From assembly GCA_963739995.1 (NCBI GenBank), contig CAVUCH010000002.1, positions 53,053-117,052 on the forward strand: a DNA stretch of 64,000 nucleotides, given 5' to 3'. Positions 54,583 through 62,988 of the stretch are shown here, one piece after another. A program made the translations under genes and the position numbers. Within the stretch, counting starts at the first letter, position 1. Every line of letters begins with the position of its first letter. Under the pieces are notes generated by a model. That model saw only the letters and a program-made list of their open reading frames with translations, did not search any database and was not told the origin of the DNA. Source of the DNA: CAVUCH01 sp963739995 (GTDB lineage: Bacteria > Acidobacteriota > Vicinamibacteria > Vicinamibacterales > JAENWD01).

Positions 54583-55640
54583 CTCTGCCGTCCGATCACA
54601 GCCGTCGCGTCCGCATGGACCGGCTCTCGCTTGATCTGCTTCGCCCAAAAGCGAACAGCGTCCGCGATCCATCCTTCGGCGCTCGTACCCACACCAAGGC
54701 CGAAGCCATGACCAACGCCGGGATACTTGTGATACTCCACTTCGGTTCCCAATTTCCGCAACGCCGCCACCCGCTTTTCCATGATGGCGGGAGCTGCGAT
54801 GCGGTCGGCGTCACCGACGGCAACGAACGTCGGAGGTTCCGTTGACGCGAGATCCGAATGACCGGTGTACAAGAGGACGAGGGCCGACGGCTTCGGCAGA
54901 TCCGCACCGCCAAACCGGGCGGTGCCATGGGAACCGATCGCCGCGGCCATCCGAGCGCCCGCCGAACTGCCCCACAACGAATAGCTTGCCGTCGTGACGC
55001 CAAGGGAACGCGCGTTCCGGAAGATGTAAGACATAGCGGCCGCCAAATCCTCTGTGGCGACCATGCCGCCTTGTCCGGCTCGGTACTTCAGAACGAATGC
55101 GTTATATCCCCGGTTGCTGATCTCGACGGCATACGGGAAACCTTCGTGCAGGGAGCCCACGTAGGCAAACCCGCCGCCTGGCGCTACGACCGCAAACGGA
55201 GCTTCAGGCTTGCCTTTGAAGAAGAACAAGCCTGTGTTCTTCCGCGACGGATCTGCCTGCTTTTCGGTATCGGTGTAGAAATCGTAGAAGACGGTTCGAC
55301 CGACGCTCGCGTCATCGACTATTCGATTGAGCGCCGATACGGCGACAACGGGATCCACGTGACTGTGGTACGGGAGGAGCGAGCCGATATTCTTGAGCGG
55401 CATGGTTGTGTCGTAGCGTCGGTCATCCCACGGCAACAGGAGGCGACCGAAGCCAGCGAAAGCTGGATGCTTCAGGATGTCGTCTACGCTGTCGTCGACG
55501 CGCAAATGCGCCCCCAGGTTCTTGGTCACCGTAATCGCGGACTCAGTTGCGACGACCGCCGCCTCCCCCGAGATCTCCTGCGTCGACGCCGACGCCGCCA
55601 CGACCGAGAACCAGACGACGCCCGCAGCCGGCCGAATCAT
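54579..55640 (-). CDS. secreted alpha/beta hydrolase (esterase/lipase-like)
   Basis: 353 residues. Possible signal peptide (AAGVVWFSVVAASAST). Catalytic elbow GSSAG (Ser226), oxyanion APGGGFAYVGSLHEGFPYA, acid in VAVGDADRIAAPA and His in HGFGLGVG. It resembles the BD-FAE/acetyl-esterase group. An N-terminal region (NLGAHLRVDDSVDDILKHPAFAGFGRLLLPWDDRRYDTTMPLKNIGSLLPYHSHV) precedes the core. It overlaps both neighbours by 4 bases, so it is tightly coupled in the operon. Confidence 0.86.
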   Translation of the reverse strand: MIRPAAGVVWFSVVAASASTQEISGEAAVVATESAITVTKNLGAHLRVDDSVDDILKHPAFAGFGRLLLPWDDRRYDTTMPLKNIGSLLPYHSHVDPVVAVSALNRIVDDASVGRTVFYDFYTDTEKQADPSRKNTGLFFFKGKPEAPFAVVAPGGGFAYVGSLHEGFPYAVEISNRGYNAFVLKYRAGQGGMVATEDLAAAMSYIFRNARSLGVTTASYSLWGSSAGARMAAAIGSHGTARFGGADLPKPSALVLLYTGHSDLASTEPPTFVAVGDADRIAAPAIMEKRVAALRKLGTEVEYHKYPGVGHGFGLGVGTSAEGWIADAVRFWAKQIKREPVHADATAVIGRQR

Positions 55641-56749
55641 CTCGATCCTCCAGCAGTGGAGAGGTGCTGAGAGAAGAACGCCGTCAGCTTCGCCACCGCC
55701 GGCGTCACGAACTGCGGCCGGTCATACAAATCGATGTGTGTCGCTCCCTCCACGACGAAGAGCTCCTTCGGCTCCTTCGCCTTCTTGTAGACCTCCTGGC
55801 TCCAGAAGAGCGTGTCGGCCTTGGATCCTGCGATGACCAGCAGGGGGCGTGGCGAGATCGTGTCCAGTTGCTCGAACGGAAAGAACGCCATCTGCTGGGG
55901 AAGACTGGAGAAGACGTACTTGTTCGAAGAGTTCGGATGCTGAGCTCGGGGCGTGCGGTAGTAGTCGTAGCCTTCGCGGTACAGTTGCGGTGTGCTCTCG
56001 GTGAAGCTGGCGGGGCTGTTCGGCACGACCGGCACGTATTGCACGGGCTCGCCACGGGCTTCGCGAGACCGCGCCTCGCTGGCGTCCTTCAGGCGCTTCA
56101 TGCGCTCCTCGTAGGAGATCGTGCCCATGCCTTCGCGGCGTGCCTCGCCGAGATTGAATGTGCTCACGGCGGCGACCGCTTTCACCCGCGGCTCCGTTTG
56201 AGCGTGGCACAAGGCGTAGCCGCCGCCGGCGCAGATGCCCAGAGAGCCAATCCGTTCCGGATCGATCTGCGGATGCTGCCCGAGGAAGTCGACCGCGCAG
56301 CTGATGTCGTCCAGACGCTGCGCCGGAACCTCCACCAGCCGTGGCTCGCCGCCGCTTTCTCCCTGGTAGGACGCGTCGTAGGCGAGCGCGACGAGGCCGT
56401 GCTCGGCGAGACGCTGGGCATACAGGCCGGAGGTCTGCTCTTTGACGCCGCCGAAGGGGTGCGTCACGACGACAGCCGCATGCTTGCGCGTCGCATCGAA
56501 GTCCGCTGGCTTGAAGAGATTGCCGACGATCGTCGTGCCCATGTTTCGGGCCGGATACGTGACCCGTTCGATCGTCACACCCTTCTCGTTGGGATAGCCG
56601 ATTACAGCCGGCTCCTTGACTGCAGTTGATTGGGCCCGTGTGCTGTTGGGCGAAGCCATCCCTGAACCTCCGAGCCCTGCGCCTGAAAGAACGAGCGCGG
56701 ATGTTCCGAGGAACTCGCGTCTCTTTTCGTTGATGATTTCCTTGGTCAC
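55637..56749 (-). CDS. Tat-exported dienelactone-hydrolase-like enzyme
   Basis: 370 residues. The N-terminus NEKRREFLGTSALVLSGAGLGG is a twin-arginine signal. The core has THPFGGVKEQTSGLYAQRLAEHGLVALAYDASYQGESGG and the elbow GICAGGG, where the nucleophile position holds Cys173, as in dienelactone hydrolase. The acid lies in VIAGSKADTLFW and the His in GATHIDLYD. Related YcjY-type proteins have unknown substrates. It follows a truncated hydrolase fragment by 10 bases and is coupled to the esterase below. Confidence 0.85.
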   Translation of the reverse strand: MTKEIINEKRREFLGTSALVLSGAGLGGSGMASPNSTRAQSTAVKEPAVIGYPNEKGVTIERVTYPARNMGTTIVGNLFKPADFDATRKHAAVVVTHPFGGVKEQTSGLYAQRLAEHGLVALAYDASYQGESGGEPRLVEVPAQRLDDISCAVDFLGQHPQIDPERIGSLGICAGGGYALCHAQTEPRVKAVAAVSTFNLGEARREGMGTISYEERMKRLKDASEARSREARGEPVQYVPVVPNSPASFTESTPQLYREGYDYYRTPRAQHPNSSNKYVFSSLPQQMAFFPFEQLDTISPRPLLVIAGSKADTLFWSQEVYKKAKEPKELFVVEGATHIDLYDRPQFVTPAVAKLTAFFSQHLSTAGGSR

Positions 56750-56759
56750 CTCGAACTCC

Positions 56760-57014
56760 TCAGTCCAGCCCCTTGTCGGCCAGAAACTTCGACAGCAGAT
56801 CCGCGATCTGGACGTTGTTCAGGTCCGACATCGGGAAGTGCGTATTGCCACGGATGCCGACTGCGGGCAGCTCCACGAGCGTGACGTCGCCGCCGTGCTT
56901 GTTCACGGCATCCCGCCAGAGCCTCGCCGTTGCGCGAAAGACTCGCCACTGCTCCTGCCCCGGATTCGTGCTGGGTTGCTCCGGGACGGTTGTGTGACCA
57001 CAGTTCGAGGTCAT
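56760..57014 (-). pseudogene. C-terminal fragment of an alpha/beta hydrolase
   Basis: 84 residues: EQWRVFRATARLWRDAVNKHGGDVTLVELPAVGIRGNTHFPMSDLNNVQIADLLSKFLADKGL. This is the last quarter of the hydrolase type encoded at 59498-60613 (which has GIRGNSHMIMQDKNHLQIADLILQWI), including the catalytic His but no nucleophile. Its ATG overlaps the stop of the gene upstream by 4 bases, so it is still read within the operon. Confidence 0.7.
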
Positions 57015-57481
57015 GGTGTAAGGAGCCTGGTGAACGACAGCGAGGCTAACTTCCAGGTACCGCCTTGCTGCACATAGACCTCTGTGACCACGAACGGATT
57101 GGTGACCTCATTGCCGCCAACCACGGCTACGAGACGAATTCTGTTCAACAGGATGGCAGTCGTGCCGATGACCCGCACCGACACTTCCTGAATATCCACA
57201 TTCTTGTAGTGAATCCCTCCGCTTCTGATGACGTCGAGTTCCTGGTTCTTGGACATCGTAGCGCCCATATGGACGAAGACAGCCTCGTCGTGAAAGAGAG
57301 CGGCCAGGGAATCTACGTTGCGCTCCGACATCCAACCCCACTTCTCCTTCGAGAGACTGATCACTTCTTGTTCCGCATTCGTGCTACTCGCAGTAGCAGG
57401 AGGATTTGCTGGTTGTTGTGGTGTGCCTGACGATTGCACACTCGCCAGCAGGACACACAGTCCGAGAATTGATCCGCTCAT
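57011..57481 (-). CDS. exported NTF2/SnoaL-like (DUF4440) protein
   Basis: 156 residues. Signal peptide (GSILGLCVLLASVQSSG). The rest is an NTF2 fold: AEQEVISLSKEKWGWMSERNVDSLAALFHDEAVFVHMGATMSKNQELDVIRSGGIHYKNVDIQEVSVRVIGTTAILLNRIRL... FVVTEVYVQQGGTWKLASLSFTRL. Such proteins may bind or isomerise small ligands; no catalytic residues can be named. It overlaps the hydrolase fragment downstream (ATGA). Confidence 0.85.
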   Translation of the reverse strand: MSGSILGLCVLLASVQSSGTPQQPANPPATASSTNAEQEVISLSKEKWGWMSERNVDSLAALFHDEAVFVHMGATMSKNQELDVIRSGGIHYKNVDIQEVSVRVIGTTAILLNRIRLVAVVGGNEVTNPFVVTEVYVQQGGTWKLASLSFTRLLTP

Positions 57482-57515
57482 ATCGTTATGCTCCGGATGC
57501 TCCAGCGCCAGAGGC

Positions 57516-59501
57516 CTATCGTTTCGACGACAGGGTGCGCAGGTAATTGACCATGCTCCAGATGTCCTCGACCGGAACGCGTCCGTCGTATCCCGGCATC
57601 ATCGTCGGCGGCAGGCCACGCTTGATGACACCGAAGATGTCGCCATCGCTCGAGCCGTGATCCCACTGGTCGTCGGTGAGGTCAGGTGGCTGCTTGCCTC
57701 GTTGCTCCTCGATGATGGAGATCGTCATCCCCGCTTTCACGGCGCCCTGCCCCGTGTTCCCGTGGCATGCCGCGCAATTGGCGTCGTAGGCCCGCTTCCC
57801 GGCGGCGATCGACTCGGCCGTGGGAGCCATCGGATTTCTCAGGCTGGTGGGTGACGCAATGGCGACGTTCTGACCGGGACCTGGCGAAGGAACGTTCGTA
57901 ACGGGCGCGGGGGCCGTTGACGCTCTGGCGCCCACCACTTTTCTGATCATGCCGTCACTCTTGGTCAGAATGTAGAGCTCGCCGTCGTTGTCGACGGCAA
58001 ACCTGAAGTCCACACGACCCCGACCGGCGACCATGGCCATCCCAGGGAGCGCCTGTCCCTTCCCGCCGCGCTCGCGGTACGTCTCTTCGGTGCGCCGGCG
58101 CAGCCCGACGTCCATCTCATGAATCGGTGCAACGCTCGTCGGATTGCCGTCGTCGGCCGCGAGCACATCGGCACGATTCGCGTACCAGATCCGGCCCGTG
58201 GTGATGTCGCCGAAGACAAGCTTGTCCCTGAGCGCCGGGATCAGCTTGCCTCGGTAGACGAACCCGTTGGCGATGGCGTCGCCACCAGTGTCTCGGTCGT
58301 GGGAGTACTCGATCACCGGGTACGTCGGCTTGACCGTGCCGCGGGCTACAGTATCGGAGATCTGAATCGGAATGATGTCGTCTGCTGGCAACGGACCCAT
58401 CCCGTTGGTGGACGACATGCTTTGCGTGCCCTCACGCATGGGATATCCGTAGTTCGCGCCTTTCTGGATCACGACGACCGTTTCCCAGGTGACAAGCCCG
58501 ATATTGAAGGCCAGCAGCGTCGAGGTGCGTGGCCGCGCCGGGTCGACATCCCAGACGAGCCGATGCGGATTGCGAAGGCCGTACGCCCAGATCTCCTTGC
58601 GCGCGCCCTCGACCGTCGAGAACGGATTGTCGTTCGGGATACGGTAACGCCCGTTCTCGCTGACCGTGCTCGTCTTTGTATGCTGGCGCAGGTCAGGGAC
58701 GATGCGGAGGATCTTGCCGACGAGCGTGTCAAGTCGCTGAGGGTTCAGTCGCCGGCTGTCGCGCTGTTCGCCCGAGCCTGAGTCGCCAGCCCCGAGGTAC
58801 ATGACGCGCCAATCGGAATCTCCGGGCCTGGCGGCGGGATCGAACGTCATCTCGCCGAGCGGGTGCTGCGGGAGCGGATGCTGCAGGCGCAGCAGCTCGC
58901 GCGCAGTCCCCTCGAACGTGCGGTTCGACGGATTCCCATCCCTCCACTCGATCAACACGACTTCGCGCTCGATGCGCCCATCGACGGTGGGCGTCGGGAT
59001 TGCGGGGGTCGTGGTGTATCCGGTCAGGTCGAGACCGGCGACCACGCCGGCCTTCGGTGCGGCAGGGGCGTCGTTGGCCGGATCTTCCATGTGGAGCGTG
59101 TAGAACACGCCGTTTTTCGCGTAATCGGGATCGAAGATGAAGTTGGTGAGTCCGGTAGCGAAATTGAGCTCGAAGGTGAATTTCGGGAACAGGCCGGACC
59201 GTCCGCCGCGACCGTTGAAATCCAGGTAGGTCGTGAAGGTCTTCTTGTGCTTGTCCAGGATGTAGAGCGGCCCGTTGAGGTCGTTGACGAAGAAGCGACG
59301 GCCACCAGGCTCGTCGCGCAGGTAATTAACGCGTGCGAGCTGCGCGCGCGTGTTGGTATTGGTATTGTCCGCGGTAATCGGGAGCGCGACGTAATCCTGC
59401 AGCTCCAGCGCCAGACGCTGCGGTGGCGGCTGCACGGCGAAGGGCCGGGCAACCATGAGTGCCAGCAAAAGGGCCCCCGCGAGGGTCGCTGCGTTCTTCA
59501 T
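57516..59501 (-). CDS. PQQ-dependent sugar dehydrogenase-like protein fused to cytochrome c
   Basis: 661 residues. Signal peptide (LAGALLLALMVARPFA). Residues about 30-530 form a glucose/sorbosone dehydrogenase-type propeller (LARVNYLRDEPGGRRFFVNDLNGPLYILDK, GLTNFIFDPDYAKNGVFYTLHME, EIWAYGLRNPHRLVWDVDP, GANYGYPMREG). A c-type haem domain follows with CAACH at 576-580 and a possible Met ligand in PPTMMPGYDGRV. It would oxidise a sugar or alcohol in the periplasm and pass electrons through its own haem. Its start overlaps the upstream hydrolase stop by 4 bases. Confidence 0.9.
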   Translation of the reverse strand: MKNAATLAGALLLALMVARPFAVQPPPQRLALELQDYVALPITADNTNTNTRAQLARVNYLRDEPGGRRFFVNDLNGPLYILDKHKKTFTTYLDFNGRGGRSGLFPKFTFELNFATGLTNFIFDPDYAKNGVFYTLHMEDPANDAPAAPKAGVVAGLDLTGYTTTPAIPTPTVDGRIEREVVLIEWRDGNPSNRTFEGTARELLRLQHPLPQHPLGEMTFDPAARPGDSDWRVMYLGAGDSGSGEQRDSRRLNPQRLDTLVGKILRIVPDLRQHTKTSTVSENGRYRIPNDNPFSTVEGARKEIWAYGLRNPHRLVWDVDPARPRTSTLLAFNIGLVTWETVVVIQKGANYGYPMREGTQSMSSTNGMGPLPADDIIPIQISDTVARGTVKPTYPVIEYSHDRDTGGDAIANGFVYRGKLIPALRDKLVFGDITTGRIWYANRADVLAADDGNPTSVAPIHEMDVGLRRRTEETYRERGGKGQALPGMAMVAGRGRVDFRFAVDNDGELYILTKSDGMIRKVVGARASTAPAPVTNVPSPGPGQNVAIASPTSLRNPMAPTAESIAAGKRAYDANCAACHGNTGQGAVKAGMTISIIEEQRGKQPPDLTDDQWDHGSSDGDIFGVIKRGLPPTMMPGYDGRVPVEDIWSMVNYLRTLSSKR

Positions 59502-60613
59502 TTCTTCTCGACACTCCGCTTGCTGACGCGCTCATTGATCCACTGCAGGATGAGATCGGCAATCTGCAGGTGGTTCTTGTCCTGCATGATCATGTGACTG
59601 TTGCCGCGGATGCCGCGGTCGGGCGGGTTGAGCATTTGCGCCTGTCCGCCAGCGGTCTTGAGCCGCCCGACGAGCGCTTGACAGCTATCGAAGGAGATCT
59701 GCCACGAAGGCAGCGTTCCGATTCCTGTTGGGGTATCTCGGTGATCACCGAAGACCACGAGAATGGGCAGTGCCGCCAGGGTTTTGATCTGCTCGTCGGT
59801 GTAGTTCGCCGGACAGCGGCCCGGCTCGACGATCACGAGTCCCTTTGCGACAGAGGGATTCAGCAGCGCCGCCGCCAGCGGAAACGGCCCGGATTGCGAG
59901 TGCCCCATCAACACCGCGCCGTTCAATTGACCGGCGAGATCCGACAACGCCTTGAGCGTGGGATTGGGATTGGGCAGGCCGCCAAAACTGACGTCGGGCA
60001 CACCCTGCTTCGAGAGTTCGTCCACGGCGGTCACCGGGAACTGACTATCCGAGTACGGCGCGCCTGGTTTCGAACCAAATCGGAAGTTCGGCCAAACGAC
60101 CTCATCGCTGAATCGCAGCCAGCGCGGGAGGCTGTTCGGCGGCGCCGAGCCCGTTCGCACGTTGTTGAATATGGCTTGATTGAACCCCGATCGCCCTCGC
60201 CCGACCTGGTCCGGGACGTAGACGGGATGGCCCTTGCGCACGAAGTACTCGTCCCACCCCATGCGACCGTCCGGCGTAGTCTCCCAGGATTTGCCCGTCA
60301 GCGTCGCACCATGCACCATCACCACGGGCACGTTGCCATCGCCGCCCTGCGGCACCATGTAGCGCACGTACATCTGATTGACGGTGATGTGGCCCCCAGG
60401 ACCGAGGTCCCCCAGCTCGCCTTGTGTCTGTTCAGCCTTCTCGCCGCCAACGAAGAAGCTGCCCTGTGCCTTCAGCACCAAAGGCGTGTCAGGGGTCTGA
60501 ACATCCTTGATCGCCTGCGCCTGGACACTGACGACCGTGCCGAGCACGCCCGCGAAGGCCACACCCATGAAAATCGACGCCCGGGACAACTTCGAGATGT
60601 GCGCTCTTCTCAC
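59498..60613 (-). CDS. secreted alpha/beta hydrolase
   Basis: 371 residues with a signal peptide (ASIFMGVAFAGVLGTVVSVQAQA). Core: VPVVMVHGATLTGKSWETTPDGRMGWDEYFVRKGHPVYVPDQVGRGRSGF, nucleophile elbow GHSQSG (Ser239), acid in VFGDHRDTP, His in GIRGNSHMIMQDKN. The family is often annotated as alpha/beta fold hydrolase or esterase. It is translationally coupled (ATGA) to the PQQ dehydrogenase, suggesting the hydrolase product is the dehydrogenase substrate. A fragment of a relative lies at 56760. Confidence 0.86.
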   Translation of the reverse strand: MRRAHISKLSRASIFMGVAFAGVLGTVVSVQAQAIKDVQTPDTPLVLKAQGSFFVGGEKAEQTQGELGDLGPGGHITVNQMYVRYMVPQGGDGNVPVVMVHGATLTGKSWETTPDGRMGWDEYFVRKGHPVYVPDQVGRGRSGFNQAIFNNVRTGSAPPNSLPRWLRFSDEVVWPNFRFGSKPGAPYSDSQFPVTAVDELSKQGVPDVSFGGLPNPNPTLKALSDLAGQLNGAVLMGHSQSGPFPLAAALLNPSVAKGLVIVEPGRCPANYTDEQIKTLAALPILVVFGDHRDTPTGIGTLPSWQISFDSCQALVGRLKTAGGQAQMLNPPDRGIRGNSHMIMQDKNHLQIADLILQWINERVSKRSVEKK

Positions 60614-60731
60614 GTCTAAACTCCTCGCCTGACCACCCTGCCAAACGCACCTACGCGCGCGTTGTCCAATCAGGAATCGTATTGGTGAACAGTTTCGTGT
60701 CGATGCGCTCGGGGTGCCGTGGCATCACCCA

Positions 60732-61907
60732 TTAGTTCGTCGCAGGCGCCTCCACGCCCGAAAAGACCAGCACCTGGTCCGGCAGCCGTGCCCCGCGGAC
60801 TTGAACCGCCGCAACGGACGCGGTGAGTTCAGCCAGTTCTGATGGCGCGAAGCGAACGTGATCCGCGCCGATGTTGTCCAGCATGTGGGCCATCTGCGTC
60901 GTACCCGGGATGGGCACGATCCACGGCTTCTGCGCCATCAGCCATGCCAGCGCGATCTGTGCGGGAGTGGCACTCTTCCGTGCGGCCCATTTCTTCACCA
61001 AGTCAACGAGCGCCAGGTTGTGGGGCAGGTGATCTGGTGAGAACCGGGACTCAACTTTGCGGATGTCCCCGTCGGCGAATCGGGTATTGGCGTCGATGGC
61101 GCCGGTCAGGAAGCCGACGCCGAGCGGGCTCCACGGGACGAAGCCGATGCCCAATTTCTCGCAGAGCGGGATGACGACATCTTCCGGCCCTCTCCACAAC
61201 ATCGAGTATTCGTTCTGGACGGCGCTCACGGGCAGCTCGGCATGCGCGCGACGCAATGTGTTCGGCCCCATCTCGGACAGCCCCCAGTGCAGGACCTTGC
61301 CTTCCGCTTTCAGATCCTTGATGGCGCCGGCGACATCCTCGATGGGGACCTGCGGGTCGACCCGGTGCTGATAGAGAAGGTCGATGCGATCCGTCCGGAG
61401 CCGTGTGAGCATGCCTTCGACGGCGGCCTTGATGTGGGACGGGCGGCTATTGAGTCCCGGGCGCCGCTCGCCGGTCTCGAGGTCGATGTTCCAGCCGAAC
61501 TTGGAGGTAATCGCGACCTTGTCCCGGAACGGTGTCACGGCTACGCCCAGGATGCGTTCCACTTCGTGCGGCCCGTATGCCTCCGCTGCATCGAAGAAGG
61601 TGACGCCGCGATCGAAGGCTGTCCGGATGATGCTGATCATCTCGGGTCGGTCTGGCACGGTCGTTTGATACGTGCGGCTCATGTTCTGGACGCCCAGGCC
61701 GACACTGGAGACTTCCAGTGCCCCGAGCTTTCGCCGTCCGCTCGCGTGGGCTGCGGCGCCGCTGCGAGAGGCTGGTGTCTGGCCTGCGGCCGGGGAGCCC
61801 GTGGCTGCGAGTATTGACCCCGCCAGACTTGCTGCTGCTCCCAGGAAGCCACGACGCCCCATGTCCGACGTATTCGATTCGTTGTTTCGGCGTCTCCACG
61901 GCCGCAT
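60732..61907 (-). CDS. exported aldo-keto reductase
   Basis: 391 residues from ATG 61907, chosen because GGGAGGT lies 6 bases upstream; the open frame extends far beyond. The N-terminus includes GRRGFLGAAASLAGSILA, a twin-arginine signal. AKR core: KLGALEVSSVGLGVQNMSRTY, GVTFFDAAEAYGPHEVE (Asp, Tyr), VAITSKFGW (Lys), LLYQHRVDP (His), GLSEMGPNTLRRAHAELPVSAVQNEYS, PWIVPIPGTTQMAHMLDNIGA. Periplasmic AKRs of this group may act on sugars or drug-like carbonyls. It starts 3 bases after the second AKR gene. Confidence 0.88.
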   Translation of the reverse strand: MRPWRRRNNESNTSDMGRRGFLGAAASLAGSILAATGSPAAGQTPASRSGAAAHASGRRKLGALEVSSVGLGVQNMSRTYQTTVPDRPEMISIIRTAFDRGVTFFDAAEAYGPHEVERILGVAVTPFRDKVAITSKFGWNIDLETGERRPGLNSRPSHIKAAVEGMLTRLRTDRIDLLYQHRVDPQVPIEDVAGAIKDLKAEGKVLHWGLSEMGPNTLRRAHAELPVSAVQNEYSMLWRGPEDVVIPLCEKLGIGFVPWSPLGVGFLTGAIDANTRFADGDIRKVESRFSPDHLPHNLALVDLVKKWAARKSATPAQIALAWLMAQKPWIVPIPGTTQMAHMLDNIGADHVRFAPSELAELTASVAAVQVRGARLPDQVLVFSGVEAPATN

Positions 61908-61909
61908 CG

Positions 61910-62896
61910 CTACCTCCCAACCAGCTTCTGCAGGTGCTCCGGATACCGAGCCCCCTGGATTTCGATCTGTGAAGCGGCACGCTCGATGTCTACGCAAGTC
62001 GTCAGCGGTGAGCTGAATCTGCTCCGCGCCGAGGTTCTCCTCCAGTCGTGGCACTTCGTCGTGCCGGGGATCGGCACGATCCACGGCTTCTGCGCCAGCA
62101 GCCATGCGAGCGCGACCTGCGCTGGCGTGGCGTTCTTCCGCTCGGCGAACGTCTTCAGCCACTCGACGAAGTCGAGATTCGCCTTCCGGTTCTCCTCCGT
62201 GAATCGCGGAACGACGTTGCGGAAGTCGGCAGGATCGAACGTCGTCTTCTCGTCGATCTTGCCGGTGAGGAACCCCTTGCCGAGCGGACTGAACGGCACG
62301 AACCCGATTCCCAGCTCCTCGAGGGTTGGAAGGACTTCTCGCTGGGGCTCTCGCCACCACAGGGAGTACTCGCTCTGCAGCGCCGTCACCGGCTGGACGG
62401 CATGCGCGCGACGAATCGTCTGAATGCCCGCCTCGGACAGGCCGAAGTGTTTGACCTTGCCTTCGCGAATCAGGTCCTTCACGGTCCCAGCGACGTCTTC
62501 GATCGGGACGTTGGGATCCACGCGGTGCTGGTAGAAGAGATCGATCCGGTCGGTCTCGAGCCGCTTCAACGAGGCATCGGCCACCGCGCGGATGTGGGAG
62601 GGCCGGCTGTCGAGACCTGCCTGCTTGCCGTTCTCGAACTTGAAGCCGAACTTCGTCGCAATCACCACATGATCGCGAACCGGTCCGAGCGCTTCGCCGA
62701 CGAGCTCTTCGTTCGCGAACGGCCCGTACGCTTCGGCCGTGTCGAAGAATGTGACGCCTCGGTCAACGGCGGCGCGAATGATGCCGATGCCATCATCGGG
62801 ACTGGTAGCTGGGCCGTATCCGAAGCTGATGCCCATGCACCCGAATCCGAGAGCCGAGACTTCCAATCCGCTTGTGCCCAACATTCGCTGCTGCAT
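61910..62896 (-). CDS. aldo-keto reductase with a compensated double frameshift
   Basis: 328 residues, cytoplasmic. MLGTSGLEVSALGFGCMGISFGYGPATSPDDGIGIIRAAVDRGVTFFDTAEAYGPFANEELVGEAL, VIATKFGFKF and LFYQHRVDPNVPIEDVAGTVKDLI show the AKR13-like group with Asp, Tyr, Lys and His. Near the C-terminus the frame reads CHDWRRTSARSRFSSPLTTC, which is nonsense for the family. The adjacent frame over the same bases reads PRLEENLGAEQIQLTADDLR, the expected sequence, before the original frame resumes at DIERAASQIEIQGARYP. Two opposite one-base indels (about 62055 and 61985) explain this. It heads the minus-strand run, divergent from the LysR gene. Confidence 0.88.
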   Translation of the reverse strand: MQQRMLGTSGLEVSALGFGCMGISFGYGPATSPDDGIGIIRAAVDRGVTFFDTAEAYGPFANEELVGEALGPVRDHVVIATKFGFKFENGKQAGLDSRPSHIRAVADASLKRLETDRIDLFYQHRVDPNVPIEDVAGTVKDLIREGKVKHFGLSEAGIQTIRRAHAVQPVTALQSEYSLWWREPQREVLPTLEELGIGFVPFSPLGKGFLTGKIDEKTTFDPADFRNVVPRFTEENRKANLDFVEWLKTFAERKNATPAQVALAWLLAQKPWIVPIPGTTKCHDWRRTSARSRFSSPLTTCVDIERAASQIEIQGARYPEHLQKLVGR

Positions 62897-62988
62897 TTCG
62901 CTCTCCTTCGTACCTACTGAGCGTAGCGGTCGGCAGCGCCGCCCGGTAGTCGGTCATTTCAGCATGGGGATGTGAGTACCATTCACCA

